Assembly (NCBI GenBank): GCA_031119595.1
Contig: JAVHXX010000016.1
Coordinates: forward strand, 1-19,932
DNA from: Patulibacter sp.
GTDB taxonomy: Bacteria; Actinomycetota; Thermoleophilia; Solirubrobacterales; Solirubrobacteraceae
Length of the DNA: 19,932 bases
Direction of reading: 5' to 3'
The stretch's first letter is position 1. Each line of letters begins with the position of its first letter. Below the pieces are notes generated by a model. That model was not told where the DNA came from. It searched no databases and saw only the letters and a program-made list of their open reading frames with translations. Shown in pieces: positions 1-7,548 of this stretch. The translations under genes and the position numbers were made by a program.

Positions 1-130
1 GGCCCGGGGCGCCGCGCCGGGACAGGCCGCCTCATGCAGGGTTGGACGCGCGTGGCGAGTGCAACCTTGCTCGGGCCGCGCAGCGCCCATGTCCGCTTGG
101 GGGGCTCGCCCGCGGTGTCAGACTGGTCGC

Positions 131-424
131 ATGGAGCGAACCGGCAAGGTCTCGATCACCTACTGCACGCAATGCAACTGGGGACTGCGGGCGACCTGGA
201 TGGCGAGCGAGCTGCTCTCGACGTTCGCGCTCGAGCTCGACGAGGTCGCGCTCGTGCCCCGGACCGGCGGCATCTTCACCATCCACGCCGACGGCCACCG
301 CATCTGGGACCGCAAGACCGACGGCGGCTTCCCCGAGATCACCGAGCTCAAGCGCCGCGTCCGCGACGTCATCGCGCCGGACCGTCAGCTCGGCCACATC
401 GACCGCGTGGCCCAGGACTCCTGA
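131..424 (+). CDS. SelW/Rdx-family thioredoxin-like protein (Cys form)
   Basis: A 97-residue protein of the SelT/SelW/SelH (Rdx) family, small thioredoxin-fold proteins thought to act in thiol redox reactions. The N-terminal strand is followed by a CTQC motif (residues about 12-15, within YCTQCNW), which matches the CxxU/CxxC redox site; this is the all-cysteine form, with no in-frame TGA. The later segment GGIFTIHADGHRIWDRK and the FPEI block are also typical of the family. I chose the ATG at 131 rather than the GTG at 59 because homology begins there; there is no Shine-Dalgarno, and CAGACT lies six bases upstream, a weak leaderless-type -10. A hairpin follows the stop directly. The family call is firm; the partner and substrate are unknown. 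Confidence 0.86.
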   Translation: MERTGKVSITYCTQCNWGLRATWMASELLSTFALELDEVALVPRTGGIFTIHADGHRIWDRKTDGGFPEITELKRRVRDVIAPDRQLGHIDRVAQDS

Positions 425-425
425 T

Positions 426-446
426 CGCCCGCCGCGTCGGGCGTTT
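426..446 (+). terminator. Hairpin terminator after the SelW-like gene
   Basis: CGCCCG (426-431) and CGGGCG (438-443) form a 6-bp stem with a 6-nt loop, followed by TTT, starting two bases after the stop codon. It is short but well placed for an intrinsic terminator. Confidence 0.5.
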
Positions 447-511
447 CCGGCCGTCGTCCAAGCGCCGTCCACGCGCTCGGACCCCACAACGCCCGAACGG
501 CGCGAGCCTGC

Positions 512-517
512 AATAAT
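512..517 (+). promoter_or_regulatory. Possible -10 element for tRNA-Asp
   Basis: AATAAT is a conspicuously AT-rich hexamer (5 of 6 to TATAAT) 19 bases before the mature tRNA 5' end, in otherwise GC-rich DNA. No convincing -35 was seen. Confidence 0.4.
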
Positions 518-536
518 CCCGCTCCGGCATACGCCC

Positions 537-610
<74 letters not shown>

Positions 611-631
611 TCCCCGGAACACTGCCAGACG

Positions 632-660
632 AGCCTCGCGCGAGCGGGGCTTTCGTCGTT
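632..660 (+). terminator. Intrinsic terminator of tRNA-Asp
   Basis: AGCCTCGC (632-639) pairs with GCGGGGCT (644-651) over 8 bp with one T-G wobble, around a GCGA tetraloop of the stable GNRA type. A T-rich tail, TTCGTCGTT, follows. Confidence 0.75.
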
Positions 661-986
661 CAGGGGGCGATGTCGCATGCGCGTCGCTCTCGTTCGTACC
701 CCGGCTGTGGAACGAGGGGCTGGGTCGCGTTCGCCGCTTCGGGCGGGCTGCGAGGCGCGTCGCAGGGTCACGCCGCCCGTCGGTACGACGGACGGCGCGA
801 GTGCCCGCTCATCGCGACCGATCAGGCCAGGGCCAGGCGCCGCACGGGGTCAGTATCGACGACCTCCACGGCGTCGGCAGCGAGTGCTCGACTCCTCGCG
901 CGGACGTGACCGGCCGACGCGTGACCGGCACCGCAACCGACTCCAGGAACGCCAGAGACGTCGAGATCTTTAACGCCCAGAGGATG
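661..986. other. Non-coding stretch without a recognised gene
   Basis: Open frames cross this stretch on both strands, but they encode Arg/Ala/Ser-rich sequence with no recognisable domain and no RBS, and are typical high-GC chance frames. I see no RNA gene, long repeat or integrase remnant. It separates the tRNA terminator from the 3' end of the minus-strand cysteine-rich gene. Confidence 0.6.
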
Positions 987-1103
987 TCAGGAGCAGCTGC
1001 CGCCTTGCGAGCAGTTGTGCTTCGACAGCGGGATCTTGTGGACTTCGGCCTCCTTGCACCACGCGCATTTCGGCTTGCCGGCTTTGACACATGCACAGGC
1101 CAT
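987..1103 (-). CDS. Cysteine-rich 38-residue mini-protein, metallothionein-like
   Basis: A 38-residue protein with six cysteines and two histidines: C3 and C5 (CAC), C13 and C16 (CAWC), H22, H29, C31 and C37, plus seven lysines. Spacing of C-x-C and C-x-x-C pairs with flanking His resembles small bacterial metallothioneins or zinc knuckles, but I recognise no named family. The ATG at 1103 is preceded by GAGGA with a 5-nt spacer. A consensus-like promoter (TTGGCG, 17 bp, TACGCT) lies 62 bases upstream, giving a leader of about 55 nt with a small CGCCG/CGGCG hairpin. Its own signals make it likely to be a real gene despite its size. A metal-binding or thiol-buffer role is inference. Confidence 0.68.
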   Translation of the reverse strand: MACACVKAGKPKCAWCKEAEVHKIPLSKHNCSQGGSCS

Positions 1104-1164
1104 GTCGTTCCTCATCGGTTGGTTGTTCGATGTCGTGCCGCCGATTGCACGGCGCGCCGCGCCG

Positions 1165-1193
1165 AGCGTAGGCGTCGTCGTCATCGACGCCAA
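1165..1193 (-). promoter_or_regulatory. Promoter of the cysteine-rich mini-protein gene
   Basis: Read on the minus strand: -35 TTGGCG (1193-1188), a 17-bp spacer and -10 TACGCT (1170-1165). The -10 is identical to that of the aldehyde dehydrogenase promoter in this window. Predicted transcription starts near 1158. Confidence 0.5.
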
Positions 1194-1229
1194 CCGATTG
1201 AAATCCACCTCCGAACGACCCCGAAACCG

Positions 1230-1258
1230 TTGCGGTGTCGGGGTGTCGTGGATAGCGT
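1230..1258 (+). promoter_or_regulatory. Leaderless-type promoter of the PH-like gene
   Basis: TTGCGG (1230-1235), a 17-bp spacer and TAGCGT (1253-1258), seven bases before the ATG at 1266. There is no Shine-Dalgarno, so the transcript probably begins at or next to the start codon. Confidence 0.45.
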
Positions 1259-1265
1259 CGCCGCG

Positions 1266-1631
1266 ATGAAACGCATCGACGGCGCCGCCCTTCCGAACGG
1301 CATCGACAGGTCCTTGCAGCACGGTGAGGAGATCCGTGTCGTCGCGACGCCGAAGTACGCGACGCCTCGACCCGGTCAGCACTGGAATGCCTCCCTGGTG
1401 CTGACCTCGCACCGCCTGATCGTGAGCAAGGAGCGCCTCTTCGGGAAGGCGAAGATCGACTATGACGTGCCGTGGTCGCTGGTCGAAGGTGTCGAGGGGC
1501 AGTTGTGGAAGGGCGGCGGCCCGGACATCCAGCTGATCGTGCGCACGACCCAGGGCGCGCTGGAACTGATCGTCCCGCCGCTCCACGCCGTCGAGGTCGA
1601 GAGCGCGATTCGGGACGGCTACATCGGCTGA
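1266..1631 (+). CDS. Small bacterial PH/GRAM-like domain protein
   Basis: A 121-residue soluble protein made almost entirely of short beta strands with one C-terminal helix, the layout of bacterial pleckstrin-homology or GRAM-like domains: LVLTSHRLIV, then VPWSLVEGVEG, then IQLIVRT and ELIVPP, then a helix around VEVESAIRDGYIG. The LTSHRLI phrase (about residues 47-53) is a hallmark of these families. There is no membrane segment or signal peptide. The ATG at 1266 is chosen because the frame upstream crosses the tRNA and cannot be coding, and because a TANNNT hexamer sits seven bases before it. Family-level fold only; ligand and role are unknown. Confidence 0.7.
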   Translation: MKRIDGAALPNGIDRSLQHGEEIRVVATPKYATPRPGQHWNASLVLTSHRLIVSKERLFGKAKIDYDVPWSLVEGVEGQLWKGGGPDIQLIVRTTQGALELIVPPLHAVEVESAIRDGYIG

Positions 1632-1664
1632 GTCGTTCGCAACGGAGCGGCCCTCTGCGAGGTC

Positions 1665-2240
1665 TCAGCCCCCGCCCACCAGCGCCCGCTCCACCACGCC
1701 TCGCAGCACCGCCCGCCGCGCCTCGTGCTGTGCGGCGCTCTCCTGCTCCGTGGCCGTGAAGGTCGCGGAGATCGGCGACCAGGTTCCGGCGATGGAGATG
1801 AGCAGGGCGTAGACGTCGGCGGGCGTGATGCCGGTGACGATGGTGCCCGCGGCCTGGGCCTCGGCGATGAGGTCGAGCTTGTAGGACCAGCGGTCGCCGT
1901 GGGTGGCGAGGAGATCGCCGGTCGGGGCGCGCTCGAGCCGGAACCAGGAGGCGAGGCGGACGAGCTCGGGGGCGTCGAGGTAGGAGTCGTAGAGCGCGAC
2001 GACGTAGCCGGGGAGGTCGTTCGGGGTGAGGGGCACGCGGTCGACGATGCGATCGAGATGCTGCGCGAAGACGGCGTCGAAGAGGTCGTCCTTCGAGGCG
2101 TACCAGCGGTACATCTGGGCCTTGTTGACCGACGCGGCCTCGGCGATGCGATCGACCCGGGCACCGGCGATGCCGACGGCCGCGAACTCGGCGGTGGCGG
2201 CCTCCAGGAGGCGGTCGCGGCTGTGCTCCCCGTCTCGCAT
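1665..2240 (-). CDS. TetR-family repressor (divergent to SDR)
   Basis: A 191-residue regulator of usual TetR length. The N-terminal DNA-binding domain (about residues 8-55) has a classical helix-turn-helix: DRLLEAATAEFAAVG, then VDRIAEAASVNKAQMYRWY and ASKDDLFDAVF. The C-terminal helical ligand pocket is not assignable to a substrate. It is transcribed away from the SDR at 2288 with only 47 bp between, and the intergenic dyad at 2261-2276 is the probable operator for both genes. A minus-strand TAGGAT hexamer nine bases upstream of the ATG could be its -10, leaving a very short leader. The ligand is probably a small hydrophobic or carbonyl compound handled by the SDR; this is inferred from context. 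Confidence 0.9.
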   Translation of the reverse strand: MRDGEHSRDRLLEAATAEFAAVGIAGARVDRIAEAASVNKAQMYRWYASKDDLFDAVFAQHLDRIVDRVPLTPNDLPGYVVALYDSYLDAPELVRLASWFRLERAPTGDLLATHGDRWSYKLDLIAEAQAAGTIVTGITPADVYALLISIAGTWSPISATFTATEQESAAQHEARRAVLRGVVERALVGGG

Positions 2241-2260
2241 AGGGCAAGGATCCTAGATGT

Positions 2261-2276
2261 AACTAACTGGTTTGTA
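2261..2276. promoter_or_regulatory. Probable TetR operator in the TetR/SDR intergenic region
   Basis: AACTAACT-GGTTTGTA is an imperfect dyad with core ACnAAC-N2-GTTnGT, five of eight positions matching per half. It lies in the AT-richest part of the 47-bp divergent region and overlaps the first bases of the SDR -10 hexamer (2275-2280), which is ideal for repression. Confidence 0.55.
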
Positions 2277-2280
2277 TCGT
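2275..2280 (+). promoter_or_regulatory. -10 element of the first SDR gene
   Basis: TATCGT lies seven bases before the ATG at 2288, the leaderless spacing seen repeatedly here. It overlaps the right half of the operator dyad. Confidence 0.45.
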
Positions 2281-2287
2281 GCGAGGC

Positions 2288-3268
2288 ATGTCGAAGATCA
2301 CCAGCGAATTCACCGACCGGTCGACCGCACTCGAGGTGATCGACGGGATCGATCTCACCGGGCGCCGCGCGATCGTCACGGGCGGCGCCTCGGGCATCGG
2401 CGTCGAAACGGCCCGCGCGCTCGCGCACGCCGGCGCCGAGGTCACCCTCGCGGTCCGCGATACCGCCGCCGGCGACCGGGTCGCCGCCGACATCGCACGA
2501 TCGACGGGTCGCCCGGCACCGCACGTCGCCCCGCTCGACCTCGCCGACCTCGATTCGGTCGACGCCTTCGTCGCCACCTGGACCGGACCGCTCCACATCC
2601 TCGTGAACAACGCCGGCGTGATGGACACGCCGTTCGGCCACACGAAGCAGGGCTTCGAGCTGCAGTTCGGCACGAACCACCTCGGCCACTTCGCCCTCGC
2701 CACCGGCCTCCACAGCGCGCTCGCGGCCGCCGGCGACGCGCGGATCGTGTCGGTCGCCTCGAGCGGCCACGCGAACTCGCCGGTCGTGTTCGACGACCTC
2801 TTCTTCGAGCGGCGCGAGTACACCCCCGGCCTCGGGTACGGCCAGTCGAAGACCGCGAACGTGCTCTTCGCCGTCGAGGCGACCCGGCGCTGGGCCGCCG
2901 ACGGCATCACCGCCAACGCCCTCATGCCGGGCGGCATCTGGACCCCGCTCCAGCGCCACTGGAGCGCGGAGAAGCGCGCCGCAGCCGAGGCCCAGTCCGC
3001 GGCGGCCGAAGCCTCCGGCGCATTCCGCATGAAGTCGACGGAGGAAGGCGCCGCGACCTCGGTCTTCCTGGCGACCTCGCCGCTGGTCGAGGGCATCGGC
3101 GGCCGCTACTTCGAGGATGCGGGCGAGGCCGACGTCGTCGAGCAGGTCCAGGGCATCCGCGGGGTCATGCCGCACGCCCTCGACCCGACCGCGGCCGAGC
3201 GGTTGTGGACCGTCTCCGAGGAGCTGCTCCGCCGCGCCCGAGCCGGGGAACCCGTCACGGCTGCGTGA
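2288..3268 (+). CDS. SDR-family oxidoreductase (retinol dehydrogenase-like)
   Basis: A 326-residue NAD(P)-dependent short-chain dehydrogenase of the longer retinol-dehydrogenase/protochlorophyllide-reductase-like type (usually 300-330 residues). The cofactor motif TGGASGIG is at residues 31-38, NNAG at 107-110, a serine pair in VASSGH near 158-159, and the catalytic YGQSK at 184-188. The region between Ser and Tyr is longer than in classical SDRs, as expected for this subfamily. I prefer the ATG at 2288 to the GTG at 2279 because it has the standard TANNNT spacing and a weak GCGAGG. Control is presumably by the divergent TetR. The substrate is unknown; a ketone, aldehyde or lipophilic alcohol is likely. 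Confidence 0.9.
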   Translation: MSKITSEFTDRSTALEVIDGIDLTGRRAIVTGGASGIGVETARALAHAGAEVTLAVRDTAAGDRVAADIARSTGRPAPHVAPLDLADLDSVDAFVATWTGPLHILVNNAGVMDTPFGHTKQGFELQFGTNHLGHFALATGLHSALAAAGDARIVSVASSGHANSPVVFDDLFFERREYTPGLGYGQSKTANVLFAVEATRRWAADGITANALMPGGIWTPLQRHWSAEKRAAAEAQSAAAEASGAFRMKSTEEGAATSVFLATSPLVEGIGGRYFEDAGEADVVEQVQGIRGVMPHALDPTAAERLWTVSEELLRRARAGEPVTAA

Positions 3269-3389
3269 GCCCAGCGCCGAACAGCCCGAATTCCGGGCCG
3301 CGCGCCAGCGGCGGTGCACTGCTCGGCACTGAGCGCTGACGCGCCAAAGAAGTTCCGGTGCGCCAGCGCGCTGTGGCAGCCTTCACGGC

Positions 3390-5240
3390 GTGCAGCGGCG
3401 GAATCGTTCCCTCCTCCTGGCCCTCGGGGCCCTGGCGATCGCGCCCGCAGGCGCGCTGGCGGCCTCGCCGCTGATCGGTGACTGGCCGCTCGACAGCAGT
3501 CACGAGGACGGTGCGACGCAGGTCACCGCGGACACCTCCGGCAACGCCCTCGACCTCACCGTGACCAACGGCGCCATGCACCTGGGCACGCCGTCCCTGT
3601 TCGGCACGGGCGCCACGCTCGGCACGAACCGCACCCCGATGACGGTCACCTCGCCGCTGCTCGCCCCGCCGCAGGTGACGCTCCTCGCGTGGATCAAACA
3701 GGCCGGCAATCCCGGCACGCTCCGCTACATCGCGGGCCGGGGCGACGACGGCGCCCCGACCTGCAGCGGCTCGACGTACGCGCTCTACTCCGGATACCCC
3801 GGCAAGGGCGGCCTGCGCTTCTACACCCGCAACGGCCCGGCCGGCGGCAGCGCGCTCACCGACGCCCCCGCCGACGCCGCCGTGTTCGACGGCAAGTGGC
3901 ACCTCATCGCGGGGACCTACGACGGCTCGGCGACCCGGCTCTTCGTCGACGGCGCCCAGATCGGCGCGGCGATGCCGGCGCCCGCCCCGCTCGACTACGC
4001 CCTCGGCGGCGGGACCAGCTTCTACGTCGACGGCTACCCCGTCGACGCGTGCAACCTCGGCGCCGACTCCGACGACTGGCCCGGCTCGATCGACGAGGTG
4101 CGCGTCTACGACCGTGCGCTCACGTCGACCGAGCTCACGCGCCTCGCGGCCGCCCAACCCGGCCCGACCGCACCGGCGCTCGTGACCGACGAGTCGCTCA
4201 TCCCGACGCCGACGCCGAGTCCGGCGCCCGTGCTCGCCTCCATCCCGATCGGGAACACGGTGTCGGGGCCGCCCGCTCCGGCACCGCCCGCACCGGGCGG
4301 CAAGGTCGCCGACGCGCAGTCGCTCCAAGCGGGTGCCGCGAGTGCCGAGGGCGCGTCCAAGAAGGCGCCGAGCGCGGGAGCGTCCCAGGCCGCCGCGGCG
4401 AGCAAGCTGCAGGCGCTCGACGAGCTCCGGCAGGCCGACGGCGCGAGCCAGGTCACGAAGCCCACGCCCATCCCGGATCTCAGCGCCAAGGAGCAGAAGG
4501 CGCTGAAGCCCGACGAGGCCGTGCAGAAGCGCCTCGACACCTTCGAGTACGGCCTGAGCACCGACATCCCGGCACCTCCGGGTACGGTCGTCGAGTCGGT
4601 CGCCCGGCTCATCCTCGAGATGCGCACCGGTGGCATCGGCAAGAGCCGCACGGTCATCCTGCCCGCGTCGACCGCGATCGCCGAGGCGGCGAAGAATGCC
4701 GCCAAGGGTGGGGGCGAGGCGAGCTCGGCGCAGATGTCCTACGAGGTCGACAAGCGCGCCGAGAAGGCGATGGCCGACCCGGACATCGCCAAGGCGACGG
4801 TCGTCGTCGATGCCGTGACGCTCGACAACCTCTCCGACCTCAGCACCCTCGAACAGCAGCGACTGCAGAACGCGATGGCCACGCGCGACAAGGCCATGGC
4901 CGTGCTGAACACCCTCCTCAAGAAGGTCGACGACCTCAACCAGGCCATGGCCGCCAACATCAGGGGCGGGGTGACGAAATCGGAGCAGGCCGAGCAGAAG
5001 TCGCTCGGAGCCGCGAAGGCGCAGGCCGAGAAGAAGGCGACGAAGGCCGAGGCCACGCGTGACGCCGCCAGCGTCGAGGCGGCGCAGGCGGTGCAATCCG
5101 TCGCCGGCCCCACCGTCGCCGGGCTGATCGCCCAGGCCGCCCAGCCGGACCCGACCAAGGCGAGCCTGCTCTCGCCCGGGACCTCGGTGCTCAAGGGCTG
5201 CAGCGGCAAGGGCTGCTCGCTCGAGGCGGCCTCGAACTGA
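3390..5240 (+). CDS. Secreted LamG-domain protein with C-terminal coiled coil
   Basis: A 616-residue exported protein. Residues 1-25 form a signal peptide (QRRNR, then a Leu/Ala core ending AGALAA). Residues about 27-253 form a LamG/concanavalin-like jelly roll, with WHLIAGTYDGSATRLFVDG and the closing IDEVRVYDRALTSTEL motif typical of LamG_3. A Pro/Ala/Ser-rich linker (about 255-370, including PTPTPSPAP) leads to an Ala/Lys/Glu-rich helical region, with likely coiled coils at about 486-523 and 529-570. The C terminus carries CSGKGC (604-609). There is no LPxTG or membrane anchor. The GTG at 3390 is the start that places the signal peptide at the N terminus. A role in binding surface glycans or matrix is plausible; the helical half has no family I recognise. 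Confidence 0.82.
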   Translation: MQRRNRSLLLALGALAIAPAGALAASPLIGDWPLDSSHEDGATQVTADTSGNALDLTVTNGAMHLGTPSLFGTGATLGTNRTPMTVTSPLLAPPQVTLLAWIKQAGNPGTLRYIAGRGDDGAPTCSGSTYALYSGYPGKGGLRFYTRNGPAGGSALTDAPADAAVFDGKWHLIAGTYDGSATRLFVDGAQIGAAMPAPAPLDYALGGGTSFYVDGYPVDACNLGADSDDWPGSIDEVRVYDRALTSTELTRLAAAQPGPTAPALVTDESLIPTPTPSPAPVLASIPIGNTVSGPPAPAPPAPGGKVADAQSLQAGAASAEGASKKAPSAGASQAAAASKLQALDELRQADGASQVTKPTPIPDLSAKEQKALKPDEAVQKRLDTFEYGLSTDIPAPPGTVVESVARLILEMRTGGIGKSRTVILPASTAIAEAAKNAAKGGGEASSAQMSYEVDKRAEKAMADPDIAKATVVVDAVTLDNLSDLSTLEQQRLQNAMATRDKAMAVLNTLLKKVDDLNQAMAANIRGGVTKSEQAEQKSLGAAKAQAEKKATKAEATRDAASVEAAQAVQSVAGPTVAGLIAQAAQPDPTKASLLSPGTSVLKGCSGKGCSLEAASN

Positions 5241-5246
5241 CGCGCC

Positions 5247-5265
5247 CGCCGCCCAGTGGGCGGCG
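5247..5265 (+). terminator. Hairpin after the LamG gene
   Basis: CGCCGCCC (5247-5254) and GGGCGGCG (5258-5265) form a perfect 8-bp stem with a 3-nt loop, seven bases after the stop. It has no T tract, so it may be a weak terminator or an mRNA 3' stabiliser. Confidence 0.4.
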
Positions 5266-5366
5266 ACGGCCGATCGGGTGCGCGCGCCATCGCAGGCCCA
5301 CGTCCTCCGGCGTCGTTCGCCGCCGGCGGGCGCGGGGCCGCCTCCGCGGTGGTGTTGGATGCACCC

Positions 5367-5765
5367 ATGAGCACGAACTCGTTCCGGGCGGCCGTCGAGG
5401 CCGCGGATCTCGACGCGCTGCCGGCGCTGCTCGCCGAGGACGTCACCTTCCTGAGCCCGGTCGCGTTCCGGCCGTACGAGGGGCGGGCGATGGTCGCGGC
5501 GATCCTGCGCGGCGCGTTCCGCGTGTTCGAGGACTTCCGCTACGTGCGCGAGCTCGACGGCGACGGCGGGCGGAGCCACGCGCTGGAGTTCAAGGCCAAG
5601 GTCGACGGGCGCGATGCGCACGGCTGCGACTTCCTCACCTACGACGACGAGGGCCTCATCACCGAGTTCATGGTGATGATGCGGCCGCTCTCGGCGGCGA
5701 ACGCGATGGCCGAGCAGATGTCGATCCAGTTCGAACGGATCAAGCAGGAGGTCCTCGCGGGGTAG
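5367..5765 (+). CDS. SnoaL/NTF2-like protein
   Basis: A 132-residue protein with the alpha+beta cone layout of the NTF2/SnoaL superfamily: an N-terminal helix FRAAVEAADLDALPALLAEDV, then VTFLSPVAFRPYEGR, the helix AMVAAILRGAFRVFEDF, and later strands ending DEGLITEFMVMMRPLSA. The xFxSPVxFxPYxG phrase is frequent in nuclear-transport-factor-like hypothetical proteins. These proteins act as small ligand-binding or isomerase/cyclase folds. The ATG at 5367 lacks a Shine-Dalgarno; TTGGAT sits six bases upstream. It converges on the PKD gene across a strong shared hairpin. Fold level only; no catalytic assignment. Confidence 0.8.
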   Translation: MSTNSFRAAVEAADLDALPALLAEDVTFLSPVAFRPYEGRAMVAAILRGAFRVFEDFRYVRELDGDGGRSHALEFKAKVDGRDAHGCDFLTYDDEGLITEFMVMMRPLSAANAMAEQMSIQFERIKQEVLAG

Positions 5766-5773
5766 CACGCAGA

Positions 5774-5809
5774 CGGGGCCGCCGGCGCATCCCTGCGCCG
5801 TCGGCCCCG
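5774..5809. terminator. Strong bidirectional hairpin between convergent genes
   Basis: A 16-position stem (5774-5789 with 5794-5809), 15 paired with a single C/T mismatch, around a TCCC loop. It lies between the stops at 5765 (plus) and 5852 (minus). A smaller CCCGC/GCGGG hairpin follows at 5817-5830. Neither has a T tract, as is common at high GC. Confidence 0.7.
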
Positions 5810-5851
5810 CCGTCGGCCCGCTCTCGCGGGACGCTTGGTGCCGGGGACGGC

Positions 5852-7282
5852 CTAGAGGCCGATCAGGATCCCGGTGGTCGACGTGCCCTTGAGGCCCGCC
5901 GCGTCGGCGACCGAGACGATGGCGTTCGCCTTGAACGCGGTCGAGCGGCGGATCGCGGCGCGCTTCCCGGCCGGGACCGTGACGCGGTAGGTCTTGGTCT
6001 GGCCGGGCTTGAGCGTGAAGCGCACGCTGCCGAGCGACGCCGGGTGCTTCGCGGAGGTCTTCAGCGTGATCTTCCCGATGCAGGCGCTGGCCGTCTTCGG
6101 GCAGCTGACCTTGATCGCCACCTTGCCGGACTTCGCCAGCTTCAGCTTGGTCGAGGCGAAGGCCAGCTTCGGCGCGAGCTTCGTCGACTGCGTGGCGCCA
6201 CCGTCGCTGCCGGCGGCCGCGCCGGCCGTACCCGCGGTGCCGCTGGTCGTGGTGGTCTTCGCCGGGGCGACCTTGATCAGCCGCGACACCGTGCTGGTCG
6301 CACCCTGGGCGTCGGTCACGCGGAGGCGCACGGTGGCGTCGCCGGCCGCCGTGAAGGTCTTGGAGACGGTCGGCGTCGTCGCGGTGTCCGTCTCGAAGCT
6401 GCCGTTGCCGTCGAGGTCCCAGGCGTAGTCGGTCACGCCGGCGTCGTCGGTCGAGCCGGAGCCGTCGAAGGTGACCTTCTCGCCGACCGTCGCAGGGCCG
6501 TTCGTGAAGGCCGCGGTCGGGGCCTGGTTGACGGTGACGTCGACCGACGCGGTGCGCGAGGCGCCGTAGGCGTCGGTGATGCGGACGCCTACGGTGCGCC
6601 TGCCCGGCGTCGCGTAGGACGTCTGGGTCGTCAGGGACGTGCCGGTGCTCGTCTCGTAGGTGCCGTCGCCGTCGAGGTCCCAGGAGACGCTGCCGAGGCT
6701 CGGCTCGGCCGTCGAGCCGGCGGCGCTGAGGTTCACGGACTGGCCGACGAGCGGCGCCGTGAGATCCGAGGCGATCTGCGCGTGGGGCGGGTTGCGGACG
6801 TCGATCGTGACCTTGGCCGTGTCGACGAGGTTGCCGGCGTCCTGCGCGCGGACCCGCACGATGTGGTCGCCCGTCGTGTAGAAGCGCACCGACTGCTTCG
6901 CGGCGGTGGCGGGCGTCCCGGAGGCGTCGTCGAAGGCGCCGTCGTCGTCGAGGTCCCAGGAGAGCTTCGCGAGGTCGCCGTCCTGGTCGCTCGAGGCGGA
7001 GGCGTCGAGGTGGACGGCATCACCGCCGCCGTAGAGGGCGTCGCTGAGGTCGGCCGAGCCCGTGAACTTCTGGCTCTGGAGCACCTTCGGGAGCGTGCTC
7101 ACGAGCGCGTGGATCGGGCTCGCCTTGAGCACCGCGACCGGCGCGTGCTGCGGCGGCGGGTTCTCACCGCCGCCTCCGGGGCCGACCGGGAGGGCGAAGG
7201 CCGGCGCGGCGGCGGCGAAGAACGCGGCGGCCGTCAGCGGAGCGGCGAAGCGGCGGACGGGCGTGGAGCGGGTGGTCGACAT
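5852..7282 (-). CDS. Secreted triple-PKD-domain protein
   Basis: A 476-residue exported protein. Residues 1-30 form a signal peptide (positive RR at 10-11, then an Ala/Phe-rich core ending APAFA). Three PKD (polycystic-kidney-disease, Ig-like) repeats follow at about 84-162, 168-251 and 255-338, each with a WDLDxxGxxE/D signature (109-119, 201-210, 288-297). A Thr/Gly/Ala linker (341-366) leads to a C-terminal beta domain (about 370-476) with a C394/C401 pair and KPGQTKTYRVTVPAGKRAAI, a tail common in Thermoleophilia exported proteins. The ATG at 7282 is preceded by GAGGA at a 10-nt spacing; it was chosen over an upstream ATG at 7330 that would bury the signal peptide. No catalytic domain or anchor is seen; an adhesive or structural surface role is inferred. 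Confidence 0.86.
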   Translation of the reverse strand: MSTTRSTPVRRFAAPLTAAAFFAAAAPAFALPVGPGGGGENPPPQHAPVAVLKASPIHALVSTLPKVLQSQKFTGSADLSDALYGGGDAVHLDASASSDQDGDLAKLSWDLDDDGAFDDASGTPATAAKQSVRFYTTGDHIVRVRAQDAGNLVDTAKVTIDVRNPPHAQIASDLTAPLVGQSVNLSAAGSTAEPSLGSVSWDLDGDGTYETSTGTSLTTQTSYATPGRRTVGVRITDAYGASRTASVDVTVNQAPTAAFTNGPATVGEKVTFDGSGSTDDAGVTDYAWDLDGNGSFETDTATTPTVSKTFTAAGDATVRLRVTDAQGATSTVSRLIKVAPAKTTTTSGTAGTAGAAAGSDGGATQSTKLAPKLAFASTKLKLAKSGKVAIKVSCPKTASACIGKITLKTSAKHPASLGSVRFTLKPGQTKTYRVTVPAGKRAAIRRSTAFKANAIVSVADAAGLKGTSTTGILIGL

Positions 7283-7535
7283 GGTGTGGAGTTCCTCGGG
7301 TGGAGCGGTGTGCTCGGTCGTTGGAGACACCGTCCCAGCGCCACGCTCCCGCGAACATCACCGCTGCCGTGCTCGCTGTGTAACGCCCGCGACACTCGCG
7401 ACTCGGCTCGGCTCGCGGGCGAGCGGCATCTGGGTGCGGCTGCGTGCGGTTTCCCGGTCTCTCCTGCACCCGGATGGGCTCGCCGTGTGACCGATCGACA
7501 ACGCGTGCCCCCTGGTTGCCCGGTCGGGCGCGGCA

Positions 7536-7541
7536 TATCGT
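7536..7541 (+). promoter_or_regulatory. Leaderless-type -10 of the cupin gene
   Basis: TATCGT, identical to the SDR -10 at 2275, lies seven bases before the ATG at 7549. The rest of the 266-bp divergent gap (7283-7548) shows no other gene or clear operator. Confidence 0.4.
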
Positions 7542-7548
7542 GGCGGAC

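Noticed and set aside
3255..5768. 837-aa minus-strand open frame
   Set aside because: Antisense to the LamG and SnoaL-like genes; Arg/Gly/Leu-rich composition without domains is the usual high-GC antisense shadow.
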